From Brachionus plicatilis (Eukaryota; Rotifera; Eurotatoria; Ploima; Brachionidae), in contig QEOQ01000640.1 of assembly GCA_010279815.1 (NCBI GenBank), forward strand, positions 454,282 to 518,281: 64,000 nt of DNA, read 5' to 3'. Under the pieces are notes generated by a model. It had not been told where the DNA came from and did not search any database. It saw only the letters and a program-made list of their open reading frames with translations. A program made the translations under genes and the position numbers. This document shows, piece by piece, positions 47,189 through 63,184 of the stretch (positions are counted from its first letter, which is position 1; every line of letters starts with the position of its first letter).

Positions 47189-49056
47189 AGTAGAGTATGA
47201 TAAATTGTTGTTACCAAGTGATTGTCAGAATAATTTTTCTTTTTTTTTCATTTTCTCAATAGCCCAAGATTTTTTTAGTAATTTTTAAATGCATTTTTTT
47301 TTGTAAATTTTTTTTTGTTGTATCAATCTTGTTTTAATTAGCGAATAAACGTATCAAAAATGTGATCTAGATTTTTTTTTTTAAAAACATAAAAAAAGTT
47401 AAACGAAAAAATTTATTCTATTTAATCAAATTTTATTTGTCCTTAAGGATAAATTAATAAAAAATATTTAAGTTTTTCAAGGAATCTATTGACCTTTTTG
47501 TTCTTTAATGAGTCATTAGACATGATTTTTTATGGCATAGGATTAATAAAGTAATGTTCCACTTTTTATTTTTTACAACAATTCTCATAAAATAAGTAAA
47601 TTTTGGTAAATTTACAAAAGGAAAAAAATCATAAAAAGTATCCGAAATATCAAATCATGAAAAATGTTGTTTTTTTTTAAATGTATAAAATTCAGAACAA
47701 AAGAAAAAGTGAGTAATGATATAAAATCTAATTGCTTATTTTCAATAAGTTAAAAATTACTTATGTTAATGCAATATGGTGCAACATACAAAGTTAAATT
47801 TTTATCAAATTTAAAAAAATAATTTGTATGATTGAATTTTGCTTACAGTAAAAACAAATTCAAAACGAAGAATGGTGGTCATTGTCAGAAGAAAACTAAA
47901 ACAATTTGAAATTTTGATTTTAATTTTCTTTAAATTAAAAAAAAAGCTTCATAATTGAAAATTTTTTTTATGATATTTAACCATTATTTAATCCAAAACA
48001 ATTGAATTTGGCTAAAATTATAAATATTTTTTGATAATATCTTCTCTTGAAAAATTTGTAAATTGAAATATGTTCTTAGTTTCTTTTAAAAATTTTCAAA
48101 ATTTTTCTCTACTCTTAACATCTTCGTTTCTACTGAACATCTCGTAAAAACAAAAAGGTCCAGATTTTTTTTAATTTTTTTCAAAAATGAACATAAAGTT
48201 TATTATTTTAAAACTGTACATTTTTTTGAGCGAATTATCGTAAATTTTTATTTATTTTTGTGAAAAATATTAAAAAAAAGTGAAAAAAGTTTAAAAAAAA
48301 ATAAATTTTTTTAAAATAATAAACTTTTTATTAATTTTTGAAAAAAAATTGAAAAAATTTGGATTTTTTGGACTTTTTTGTTTTTACGAGATGTTACGTA
48401 AAAACAAAGATGTTCTGATTTTTGTTTTTTACAATAATTTACGCAAAATTTAGTAAATTTACCTTAATTTATACGTGGAAAAAAGGTAATAAAAATGCAT
48501 ATTTTAAACAAATGTTATAGTCTGTTTCTTAGATAAATCAACAGGTTTTAGAGGATTGCTTAAGCAGCTCTAGAACATTATTTTTTTTGCTATTCCGTAT
48601 TGGCAAGCGATATTTGATTTTTTTCATTTCAAATCAATTTAAAATTTATATTATCTCATCGGATTCATAATACAAAAAGCCTAATCGAAAAACATTGATT
48701 TTTTTTAAGAAAAAATTCAGATGGTTAAAACTAGAGGAATTATTTTTCCGGTTCAAATCATTAACACGATTTGCCTAAAAAACTATTTTTTAGATTATTT
48801 TTTACTATGAAGAACTGTATTATCGGGGAGTTATGGAGGATCAGATAAAATTTTTTGGCTCAATTAAGATTTTTATTACATAAAAAATATTCATCAAATT
48901 ATTCAGAGACATCAATATGGTTAATTTTTTTTAATTTTTTAATATTTAAAAAATCGGTTTCATTTTTAATTGTTTAATTTTATTTAAAATTTCGAAATTG
49001 GCACTTCAATTTTTATGTATTTACAATTAATAAAATTTTTTTATAGAACAAAATAA
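47189..49056. other. Intergenic region between convergent bZIP and POLD1 genes
   Basis: Holds the bZIP 3' UTR (AATAAA at 47344), the foldback at 48113-48430, and scattered TTTACG/GTAAATTT motifs at 47600 and 48420-48480 that resemble MITE ends. No coding sequence seen. Confidence 0.55.
48113..48430. repeat. Foldback repeat with AACATCTCGTAAAAAC ends
   Basis: AACATCTCGTAAAAACAAAA at 48136 is mirrored by GTTTTTACGAGATGTT ending at 48395; arms of about 90 bp surround an AT-rich loop. Weaker pairing continues outwards (AACATCTTCGTTTCTAC against GTTTTTACGT...AACATC motifs) to about 48113 and 48430. It is a probable MITE with no clear target duplication. Confidence 0.75.
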
Positions 49057-52000
49057 TCACCAATTAATTTTACCAAAACGACCAATTAATTTATCATTCT
49101 CTTGTAAATCTTTTTGTACCTTTTTTCTCATATAAAAGATAGGACAATCTTGACTTAAAAAAAAAAAATTAAAACCCTGAAAGTGTTTAATAAAAAAAAG
49201 AGCTAATTACTTTGTGCAAATAACATCTTCATGCAAACTACCCTGGCATCTTTGACACTGAGTCCAAAGCCTATTAAATTTGTCCTCTAGAGCAGCCATT
49301 GTGCAAATTTGCTTCTGATAAAGTTCGGATTCTTTGGGCTTACAGTGGCTACAGACGGCATCATTCAATTCTTTATCGGACAAAATTGACTTGCAACTAA
49401 GACAAGTCTCTTTTTTTTTTGTGAATGCGGCAAGACCACCAATTTTGGATATTGTCACTGTTTTGGTCAATGTGTGTTCGCCCTCTTTGAAATTTAAATT
49501 TTAGATAATTTAAATTAAAATAAAAATAAAACAATTTACTTAGAAGAACAAATTCAGCTCTTTCGTGCAATATAGGTTCAAAAATTCTAATCAATGGCTT
49601 TGAAATTTGATTTTCTAAATAATATCGAGTATCAATGGGCAAATTGTGTTCCAGAACAAACACCGGATCTTCAGCTTTTTCATAAGTCGCTTGACCTTTA
49701 GAACCAGCGACAATCACAAACGGTACTCTATCGCCTAGTTGAGGAGCCGAGCCAGGGTCCCTTTTGCGCATTTTATTTGCCAATTCAACATGGGCTTGTT
49801 TACCAGCGTACTCTTTGTCCGTTTTGGTAAGCTCTTTGGTAATTACCAGTTGAGATATGTCAATTCTGTTGCACAAAAGATCCGAAATAGTTTGCTTGGC
49901 GTAGTTAATAGCCCCAGTTGGATCACGGTCAATTAAAAGTTTTTGCAGACACACACTGATCAAATTAGCCACCAGAGGACTATTATCACGTCTCACTGTC
50001 TCGATTCCTTTACAGTCCATTTTGTCATATTTTTCCGGTTTGGTAAAATAAAGGCCAGCATATCTTTTTTTGTTTATAAGCAAATAGGGAAAATAGCATT
50101 TTTCGAATTCAAGTTTAATTGGCTTTACAAAAGTTGAACTTATGTATTCAGCAGCCTCTTGGCCCAACTTCATTGCATCTACTAAATTGTCAACACCAAA
50201 TTTAATCATCACCGAATCAGTGTCACCATAGATAACTTTGGCATCAAATTTGTAGCCATTTTTCATCTGATATCTTTCCTCGACTAATTGCTTGGTCTTT
50301 TCGATCATGGTACGACCGAAAGCTGTCACACTTTGAGAAATTTCTAAACAAGGTAACTTGCCTACTTGAGCTCCAGTAAAACCGTAAACAGAGTTGGCGC
50401 TCATTTTAAGCGCCAATTGACGACCGTCCAGTACTTTATATTTAAATGGATCTTTTTCTTCTTTCATCATTTGTTTGGCTCGTTTTCTTGCTTTCAATAG
50501 ATTGTCCAAAATTTCCGGCAAAACTCCCATTCTTAATTCTGACTTGACAAAAAAGTTACCACTCGGTGTCGCAGTGTACTCTTCTGGCTTGAGATCGTTG
50601 GGTCTTCCTCTGAGCAAAGTGGTGTAGCAAAGGTTATGAGCAATCATTATACTTGGATATAGAGAGCTGAAATCAAGGGTTGATATTGGAACATCGTAAT
50701 AACCCTTAATTGGTTCAATTACAGTTGCACCTTCAAACTCATCATTTACATCTATTTTCATCGCTGGAATAAGTAATTCTTGCTCCTTAGCTTTTCGAAG
50801 CAATTGTGAGACTACTTTAATTTGTTGACCACGATTCAATAGATAACCTGAAAGTAATTAAATCTTATTTTTTTTAAAATAGAATAAATAAAAATAGGTA
50901 AATTCCCTTTGACTTTTTACTTAATAAGAATTTAGTGTCTAGGACAAAATCTTTCGCGAAAGACGCTCAATTGTATTTTTTTTTTACAATAAAACTTCCC
51001 GGTTGACCATTACTTTTATTTACAGATATAAGTGAATAAAATTATTAAGATTCATTGGAATAATAATTAGTTCTACTGAGTTTTTAAAAATTTTATTTGG
51101 AGATAAATTTTATCATTAAATTTTAATTTGTATTTAATATTCTAGATTAGTTTTATTTAAATGAGACATTAATGAAAAATAAAATTTGTAGTTAAGATTC
51201 AAAGATTTTTATGAGTAAAATTTTCTTTTGAATAAAAACTTAATATTTAAATTAATTTTTTTATATTTTTATGATAAATTTTTTAATCATATTTTAAAAT
51301 ATAAAATATGTCTTTTAAATTTCAAAAATAACTAAATTTATTTTTTAATTTCAATTTTTGTTTGAATAGAATTTAATGTTAGCTTTTGATTTTAATTTTA
51401 AAAAAGAAAAAATTTGGCGACTTATATTATAGTATTCCAAAAGACACAAGTTTTTATTTTATTTGTTTTTTTGTACCGAGCTTAAGTTCCTTCAGAAATA
51501 ACGGAATATTTTTTAAAGTCTAAGAGTTTAGATTAGATAAAAATAATTGAATTTTAAAACAGATATAAAAAAGTAACATGTTAAACATATTTACAATAAT
51601 CAAAACAAGATAATTTTTAAAATAAAATTTTATTTTCTTTCTCTTTTTTTTTTTCTAACATTTTCCTTAATTTTATGTTTTCTATTTTTATTTTTTATCT
51701 GAGAGAAGTTTAGTTCAGAACGCATAAAAATTGAATGAACGAAAGAGAGAAAAATTTAGGCATAATAGAAATACAAGTCTAAATAAATAAAATATTTTAT
51801 TTTAATTATTTCTAATTTTCTAAAGGTTTATAAAATTTAGTTAACTCATTTTGAATGAGAATTTTAATTAAAAAAAATAAAACATTTATTGAATTTAGAT
51901 CGATGAAAATAATTTTTATCTTTTTTTAATTATTGGTCTATATTTTTCTTGCTATCAATTTGTTTTTGCTTTAAAATACACTACTGTTGGGAAATGGAGT

Positions 52001-54509
52001 GACGGTGGCATTGGTAGTGTCATTTCTTTAAGCTGTTTAAGTGAATAAGGATCTTATTGATTTGATACTTAGAAAATTAGTTATAAATTATTTAATTAAA
52101 AATTTATTTAGACAGCAAAAAAATTGATAGCATAAAAACTAAAAGTCTAAATTTTTGTTTATGTCATTGTCAATTTATAAAATGGCAACGGCAGAATATA
52201 AAATTCCAAAAAAATTAAATTTTATTTTCACATAAGGCGGTTCGGGTGCTTCCTGTTGGGCACTTTAAATCTAATAGAAAGATTTTTCAAAGAAAAAATT
52301 GCGATTTTCTTTATTGTTAGTGAATAATTTTGTATAATTTTTGTAAAATTTAAATTAACAAGTTTTTTTAATAAAATTAAGAGAAAATTTTGGTAGTAAA
52401 AAATTTAAGCTTTGAAAATTAACTTTACAACATTAAAAATAACTATTTTGACTTTATGAATTTTTAAGATGGCTAGTCAAAGTAAAAAGAAAAATTTAAA
52501 GCATACTTTACGTCATTTTAAAAAATACTGTGTGCCATTTTACAAAATGACAGTGACATATCAAAAGCATTACATTCGAAAAAATTCCATTCAATTTTCT
52601 TTTTTCCTCTCATTCAATTTTAAAAATTTAAATAATTTTTTACATTCGAACAATCAATTTTTAAATTTTAATATTTTTGTTTTTTTTTTTTATAAATCAC
52701 AACTAGATTTTAAAGAAATCGCTTAATTCTTAATAAAATTAAATAGATTTGAGATTTATTTGTTGCACTCACCTAAAGGGACTCCAGTAACACGAGCCAT
52801 TTCCATATAATTAATGATACACATTAACTTATCAATCAATCTCAAAGGCAAATAGGCGTCCTTTAAGCAGTAAACTGCTAAACGACGTCTTGTTTGTTCA
52901 TTTCCATGCTGAAGATCGGAAATAATCGAATGGTGCACATCTTCCTTTTGCTCTTGTAGGAAATAAAAACTCACTGCATTTAAGGTATAAGATCTTAGTT
53001 TATAATCTCTGACCAGTACAAGCAACAGGTCGAAAATGACTCTTCCTTCCATATTTATACTCTTGTTCTCACGTCGACCCATCTGTTTCGACTGCAGAAC
53101 AACCTTTTTCTCAGTAGTTTTGATGTTTTTCAGCCGACCCAGAAAGGGAAACAAGTCAACTTTTAAAGTCTTGGCCCTGTTTAACAAATAAGCAATGTCA
53201 AAATTTTGTATATTGTATCCCGTAATTATGTCCGGGTCAACTTCTCGTACAAAATTACTCCAAGCCATAAGCATTTCACCCTCTTTCATGTGGGACATAA
53301 CCTGAGAGCCCACTATCGGAGCACAAGTGTTCAAAGTAAAAATGTTTCTAATAAATGGGTCTTTTTCTCCCTGTCTCTGCACCATGTTTGCTATTTGAAT
53401 CACAGGATCTTTTTCGGCCTCGGGGAAAACACCTTTTCGGCCCGCACACTCAATGTCAAAGCTGAGCATTCTCAATGGAGCTATTTTGATCCATTCTCCT
53501 TCAGCTGGATGAGAAATCAAGTCTTTTATGTTCAAGTCAATTTCCAATTGGCATCGGCTCATGTATTCGCTCTTATCTCTTATTTTGTAAACACCAGCCG
53601 GTATTTCGATCCAATTACACCCTGTTATGTGCAAATCAGCCATAAATCTGATCTCAAAGTCAATGTTGCTCTCAAAAGTCTGGTAGCCTTGCATACCATA
53701 TGTGGGAAACTCGAAGCCAGTCTCCAGCATTCGCTTCACCACTGGTATAAATTTTGACAAAACTAATTCAATGCGTAAAAAAAGTGATTTTTTATTTCCG
53801 TGAAAGCCATAAATGTTTTCTTTGCTTTCTATTTTTATGCCCAGTATAATATGCTCTGGGGCATCTTTTTGTTTTACTTCGTTTCTTACCGCATGGTTTA
53901 GGCTTTCAGTGAACTTATGCAAATCAGTTTGTTTGACGCCATTTGGAGCTGAGCAGTAAATGTACGGCACATAGCCGTAGAGATGAGCAAGAATACTGTT
54001 CCCGCCTTCGTTCACTCCGTAAAGCCGGAAAATTGGAACTTTTTGAGCGCTTGATAAAGACTCTTTCATCGGAGGGCCTAAACATTTTAATAAATAGATT
54101 TTTTTTCTTAAAATTATTTTAGCTTTTTTTGCCTTCATAAAAATCCAAGTCGATTTGTTGAAAAGTAATGGTATCTTGGGAAGGATTGATAATTGGCAAA
54201 GGTGGTCTTGCCCATTTACTATTTGTAGTCACATTTTCTGGTCCTTGGCCTGAGAAATTTTTGTTGATAAAATTTCAATAGCGATTAAGTCAATTAAATT
54301 ACCAATTTCAATTTTTTCAACTGAGTCTATAATGTCTTCATCAAAAGCAGCCAATTCACATTCAAATTCTGTTTTGATATCGCTGTCATCGTCACCACTA
54401 GATCTATATTTTTTTTTTATTTTTAAAAGCTAAAATGGTTAGTTCAGTACTTGAAACGCTTGGTTTTTTGAGTTCCAACATTTGGATTAGCTTTTCTCTT
54501 ATTATCCAT
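49057..54509 (-). CDS. POLD1: DNA polymerase delta catalytic subunit
   Basis: Replicative B-family polymerase with 3'-5' proofreading. Seven exons, minus strand: 54451-54509, 54303-54403, 54133-54249, 52773-54077, 49540-50847, 49211-49484, 49057-49153; 3261 nt, 1086 residues (human 1107). It starts MDNKRK like other POLD1. Exonuclease: [10 protein letters not shown] (Exo I, about 299), [10 protein letters not shown] (Exo II), YCLKDAY (Exo III, about 497). Polymerase: DFSSLYPSI (A), [12 protein letters not shown] (B), YGDTDS (C, about 735). The C-terminus has CysA zinc (CLSC...CSHC) and CysB iron-sulfur cysteines (CQRC, VIC, QDC), then [13 protein letters not shown]. Catalytic residues are all present. 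Intron 3 appears to have a GC donor; intron 4 (50848-52772) is long and carries a repeat. Complete and likely functional. Confidence 0.97.
50848..52772 (-). other. POLD1 intron 4, transposon-bearing
   Basis: 1925 nt with donor G|GTGAGT and acceptor TTTCAG, phase 1, rebuilding [13 protein letters not shown]. All other POLD1 introns are 47-57 nt, so this one has evidently expanded by insertion. It contains the repeat at 51980-52200; the remainder is AT-rich and without recognised features. Confidence 0.9.
51980..52200. mobile_element. Short repeat element, copy 1 (in POLD1 intron)
   Basis: The segment beginning CTACTGTTGGGAAATGGAGT, then GGTGGCATTGGTAGTGTCAT and TTAAGTGAATAAGGATCTTA, is homologous through its length to the reverse complement of 57358-57598 in the YAP intron (GGTTGGGAAAC..., GGTGGCATTGGTGGTGTCAT, CTTATTGATTTGACAC). 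The far end is more diverged (ATGTCATTGTCAATTT). Non-coding and probably a MITE. Confidence 0.65.
54078..54132 (-). other. POLD1 intron 3 with GC-AG borders
   Basis: 55 nt between GAAG and GCCCTCCG. Joining them gives DLDFYEGPPMKES in frame with both flanks, matching the position of the human QLEIDHYVG region. The donor dinucleotide is GC and no GT lies nearby that keeps the frame. Without splicing the frame ends after EGKKS. Confidence 0.75.
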
Positions 54510-56184
54510 TCCGAATTTACAAGAATCAAAATTACTTTTTACTTCAAAATTGCATATAAAAGGAAAATAGAAAATTTCAAAATTTTGTTTAAGCAAATTT
54601 AAAAGCACTAAGTTATTTTGATAGATTTTCGAAAAGTGATTCGAATTTGTCTTAGAATTGAATTTTCAGTTTTTAAAAGATTTGGTGAATTTCAAATCAT
54701 TCATAGTTTTTTTACAAGAGAAAAATTTAATTTTTTTGCATCAATTTAAAAATCAAAAAAATTAAAAAAATTTGAAAATTATATTATTGTCGCTGGTATT
54801 GATCAGTTAATTAATTTTGAGATTAGATTTCAAAAATTGTTAAAAATTGAATATGGCATCAAATCTCTGGGTGATGATTGCTGCAAAATTTGTTATCTAA
54901 ACTAAATGAAAACGCACAAACATGTGAGGATAAAAATAAAAAAATCATAATTTTGATGATGAAAAAGAAAAATTAATTTATTATTAAAAATAAGCATCTG
55001 ATATGCTAGACATTTTAGAGGAAATTTTTTAAGGGTATTGAGTAAAATAAGTCAAGAAATTTAAAGCGTATTTATTTTATTTCAAAATATTTGTTAGGAA
55101 GGTTTTTTATTTTGTAAAATTTGAAGTGACCAATCCAGCAACGTCGCTGAAATTATTAAATATTACCATAATAATAAAAAAAAACTTAAATTCTTGTGTA
55201 AAAAAATAGATTTGGTTGCAACACAATTTAGAAATTTTAGAAGAAAAAAAACTCCAAGTCAGACAAAAGTGTTCGAAGGCGACTTTTAAAAAGAAATAAA
55301 AAAATTAGCTCAAAATATTTGATTTATTCTTTTTCTTTTTTTTTTACAGATTTTTAATTATTAAAGTAAAATTTTATAATTTAATTTGAACTTAATTTTT
55401 TGTTTTTCAATATTATTAGAATGCATGATCAAATTAAGATCGGCGAGCTAAAGTTTTTCAAAAATTTGCAAAATATTATTTTTATTTTAATTAGTGCTTA
55501 ATAGATAATTTGAAGACGTTGAACAAAAAATGTATATCATTAATTTTAATGAAAAAAATTCTATTTTAAATTAGAAAAATATTTTCTCCTCCACATATTT
55601 ATAATTAAAATGAAGCGTTAAAAAATGAGCACATAAGAAATTTATTTAAAATTTTTTTTTAATTTAGAAAAAAAAATGAAAATTAACAAGTCGATTAAAG
55701 CATCATTATATCACTCTACAATAACAATAGTAAAGAAATTTCAATTTTGACAAATTTCCAAAGCCAAAAATATAAATTGATTAAATGAAATTTTTCGATA
55801 AAAATTTAATTTGTAAAAAAAAATTAAAAACTATTAGCACCGAATTTCAACACACTGAACGAATGGACTTGCTCATCCTCAAAAAAATTATCAAATAAGC
55901 TTGAGCGGAAAAAATAATAAAAAAAAAAACAACCTCACTGGTTTCGATTTCCGCCTCAAACCAACAATTAACTGTGACGATCCACGACGCTTGTAGAATT
56001 TTCGTTTTTGCCGTGAATCGTCGCAGCTATTTAACACCCGTGAAAAAAATAATTTAAAATAAAAGCAGTGTCAAATAAACTCAAACTTCAAATAAAGTAA
56101 AAAATAATTAAAAAATTCAGGACGCCAAATTTCAAAAAATAAAATTTCTAAGTTAAATAACTGAAAAAAATGACTCGACCAAGT
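54510..56184. other. Spacer between YAP and POLD1 (both minus strand)
   Basis: AT-rich. It contains the YAP 3' UTR and the POLD1 promoter. The sole notable structure is the GC-richer hairpin at 55970-56028. Confidence 0.5.
55970..56028 (-). ncRNA. Hairpin in the presumed YAP 3' UTR
   Basis: On the minus strand AGCTGCGACGATTCACGGC pairs with GCGTCGTGGATCGTCACAGTT; about 19 pairs including G-U, one C-A mismatch, loop of about 20 nt. It stands out as GC-rich in AT-rich surroundings and begins about 157 nt beyond the YAP stop codon. It may be a pre-miRNA, a 3' UTR stem-loop or a transposon palindrome. No known RNA family recognised. Confidence 0.4.
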
Positions 56185-60071
<3,887 letters not shown>

Positions 60072-63016
60072 CTATTGGAAAAATATTTTTTTTTAGCTAA
60101 AAACATAGATAAAAACCAGGTTTTCCCTTTGCATCGGGATTTTGAAAGAAAAATTTAGAAATTCTAGTTTGCGCTTGATTGAATTTATCTTTCTACTTTT
60201 TATTTCTCTCCATTCTCTTTACCTTTTTTCTCTCATTTTTTGTGTGTTAAAATTTATCATATGAAGAAAAAGAAAAAAGAATTGAACAACTTGGGTTGTT
60301 TTCCATTTCGAAGTTTCTTCAATTTTTGGTTGCCTATTCTGGTTTCAAAATTATAATTGAAAGAGTCTTTTTTTGTTGGCAAACTTGATTCGAAATGACA
60401 GAAACCCACGAAGCATAGTGGAGGGTGCCAATCAATTTCTGATCGAATTTATTTTTAACAATTTAGAACCTTCTTTATTTAGCATTAAAAATAGAAAAGG
60501 GTTAAGCTGTTTTAATTTACTAGCTACCAATTCAGAGCGATACAATTTTGAATAATTTTACTAAAATCCTTTTCTAGTTAAATTACGTTTAGACAACTTT
60601 AATTCAATCTTAAATGACAAGTAAATTGTCTTGAATAATTTTGATGCTTAATTTAGCGTATCTAGGGCGCTGTACCTGCTCTATTGCTTCTTTCCAAGCC
60701 GCTAAATTAGGCTAACAAGTTCTATATTCTCCTCAGCTCCGCATAGACAATTTGAGTGTTTATAATTGGCACTTTTTGTTTTTTTTTTTTTTTTGAAAAA
60801 TTACATAACATTTGGCAAACCTTGGAATCATGGTACCAATTTTCATCCTCCATTTATTTTGCTGAATAGAGGCCTTTTAAAAATTGGTTCACGTTTTTAT
60901 ACTGAATTTAAAAATAGATGATATTCTGAAGAGCAAGTGGTTACTTGAATTTTTGAGCTATTTGACAAAAATAGATTTAATTCTGCCCAAATTCTTGGCT
61001 CGCAACTAACCACATCAAGTCAGGTTGCGTAAAGAAAAACTCTTTTCCTAAACATATCTTATCACTATTTAGCATCAATTCATCAGATTATAAATAACAT
61101 TCTTAGTCGAAGAGGAAAAAATATTTAACTACAAAATTTTATTTGTTTTTAAGCAAATATTTAGATAACGGTAAGAGAATTTTTTTATTAATTCCCAATT
61201 GTTAATTTGTTTAATAAAGTGATCCAAACTAAAATATTTAAATTTGTGTTTGAGTATAAGGATCTAAATAATAGGTGCCCAAAGCGGTGAAGAGGTAGAA
61301 ATAATTAATTAGTTCTAGAAGGATATAAATTTTAAAGTAGCCCATTAGCATTCACGTTAGCTGAGAAAACGTGAATTTTTGATATGATTACCTGAACGAT
61401 AATGTTTATCAAAATTGAAAATTCTGAAAAAAAAATTTTTTTAAATTTTAAAGAAATTTTTTTTAGTTCGATTTGAGTTGAGAAAAATATGAAAAATTCG
61501 TGTCAAAGTTAATAGGAAAAGAATCAAGAGCAGAATTGTTGATTTGTTCGGATGACTGAATTGCAAAATGTGCTTCTTTAAAAATAAAATTCTAAATTTG
61601 TATTGAAAAAATAAAAAAAAAACTTTTAAAATTAGATAAAGGCAAAATGAATAAAAAACAAATGTAAAAGAAGGAATTGCAAAAGATGCATATTTAATTC
61701 AAGAATAACTTGAATTCGGCACTTATACTAATCCTGAAAATAAATAGGTTACTTTTTTTGAAGATCCAAAAAAGTGATGCAGAAATAAAAATTTGTAGTC
61801 TTATCGCAACTTTTAGGATTTAAATTTAAGTTTATTAATTCTTTTAAAAAAATATTTTCGAGTTACATAATTTGACTATTTTTCACTAAAGAACTAGCTT
61901 TATATCATCTAATTTCTAAAAGCTGGAATTAGTTATGCACCATAAAACCCAACAATTTGCTTAAAAATTTTATTTCTGCTTTCTGATTTTTGCTTGGTTA
62001 CTTTTTTGTTTAGATTTTCTTATTTTATATGAAAAAAAAACATTTTTACAAATTACTTCGAATTATTTAAAAATTGTAAAAAAAAAATTCAAACCAAAAA
62101 TTTATTTTTTTATTCGAATAATTTTAAATAAGACTTTCATCATTCATATATCCTTTGATGAGAAATCAAAAAATGTTATTTAACATGAAATTTTTTTGTT
62201 TAAATGATTTAATCCTCAACAAAATCTAATTTTCTTGCCAATCTATTTTTCAAAAAACGAATTTTTTAAAATTAACTTTTTTATGGACAAGAGTTTAAAA
62301 AAATTGGTTTCTCAATATTTGATAAAAAAAAATAAAATTTATCATCAATTCTTATTTATACTCGCAGATAATTTAGATAATTATTAAAAAGCAGCGTCTT
62401 TAACAAAAGTATCAAGATAACAACATAATAGCTATTCATGTTTAAGAAACCAATTATATTTTTTAATTTTAGAAAACCATTATTAATTTATAATTTTACG
62501 TAGGAAACAAAATTTGTTAGACAAATTACAATTAAGATATTAATTTGAAGAATAAGTTCGATTAATTTTGGATCTTTTAAATTAGAAACAAAGTTAATTG
62601 GAAGATTTTTAGCCAGGATTGATGATGGAGTGTTGATCATAAAATTTTTATATCCATGCATTGAAAGGTTTGATTTTTTGTTTAGATTTAATTTTTAAAA
62701 TATACTCCAATAATAGACTTTGACTCTAAAAATCAACCAAGCGTTTCAAAATTTAGTTAAGATATTCAGAGAATAGTGAAACTAAAATATGACGATGTAA
62801 ATTTTATTCTAACATGAGGTAGTTCAATTGCCCGAGCGAGAAATCTTAGATAATATCCTAAAAAATTACTGGACAATTATTCTATACTTCTTAAACAAAA
62901 GTTTGGTTTTTATGGAAGCTAAATATCTTTTGAAATCAAATTGATTAGCAGAAATAAAATAAAATTGAAATTTAGCTTTAATCAAATATCAGCTTTTTAC
63001 AAAAATTGAAAAAAAT
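60072..63016. other. AT-rich spacer upstream of YAP
   Basis: Contains the presumed YAP promoter and 5' UTR (60072-60350 is pyrimidine-rich on the plus strand) and a long poly-T run near 60776-60795. No other gene or repeat supported. Confidence 0.5.
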
Positions 63017-63184
63017 GAATTCTCATTTCAAAGACAAGTAATAAGAATTTGCAAACCGAAATTCAACTTCTTTATCAAAAGTGTGATAAGCTTATGGAAC
63101 AGGTTACTAGAAGAGATTTTTCACTCTAAAACTGTAAATGAGTTTAAGAACAAGTTGGACAAGATTAACCTGGAGTCGCTATGA
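63017..63184 (+). mobile_element. LINE tail remnant (plus strand)
   Basis: An open frame without start reads FSFQRQVIRICKPKFNFF, then IKSVISLWNRLLEEIFHSKT, then VNEFKNKLDK and a TGA. The pattern FF...V..WN.L...(V/I)..(S/A)(K/P)(S/T)VN.FK..LDK is the extreme C-terminus of CR1-like LINE ORF2, as in the copies at 15 and 41 kb. Only this piece is recognisable. Confidence 0.75.

Noticed and set aside
52469..52726. 85-residue plus-strand ORF in POLD1 intron 4
   Set aside because: Asn/Phe/Lys-rich translation of AT-rich DNA, with no domain and no conserved pattern.
54108..54138. ATG at 54138 as the POLD1 start
   Set aside because: The peptide from it is intron 3 read through; upstream exons supply MDNKRK and the conserved [11 protein letters not shown] segment.
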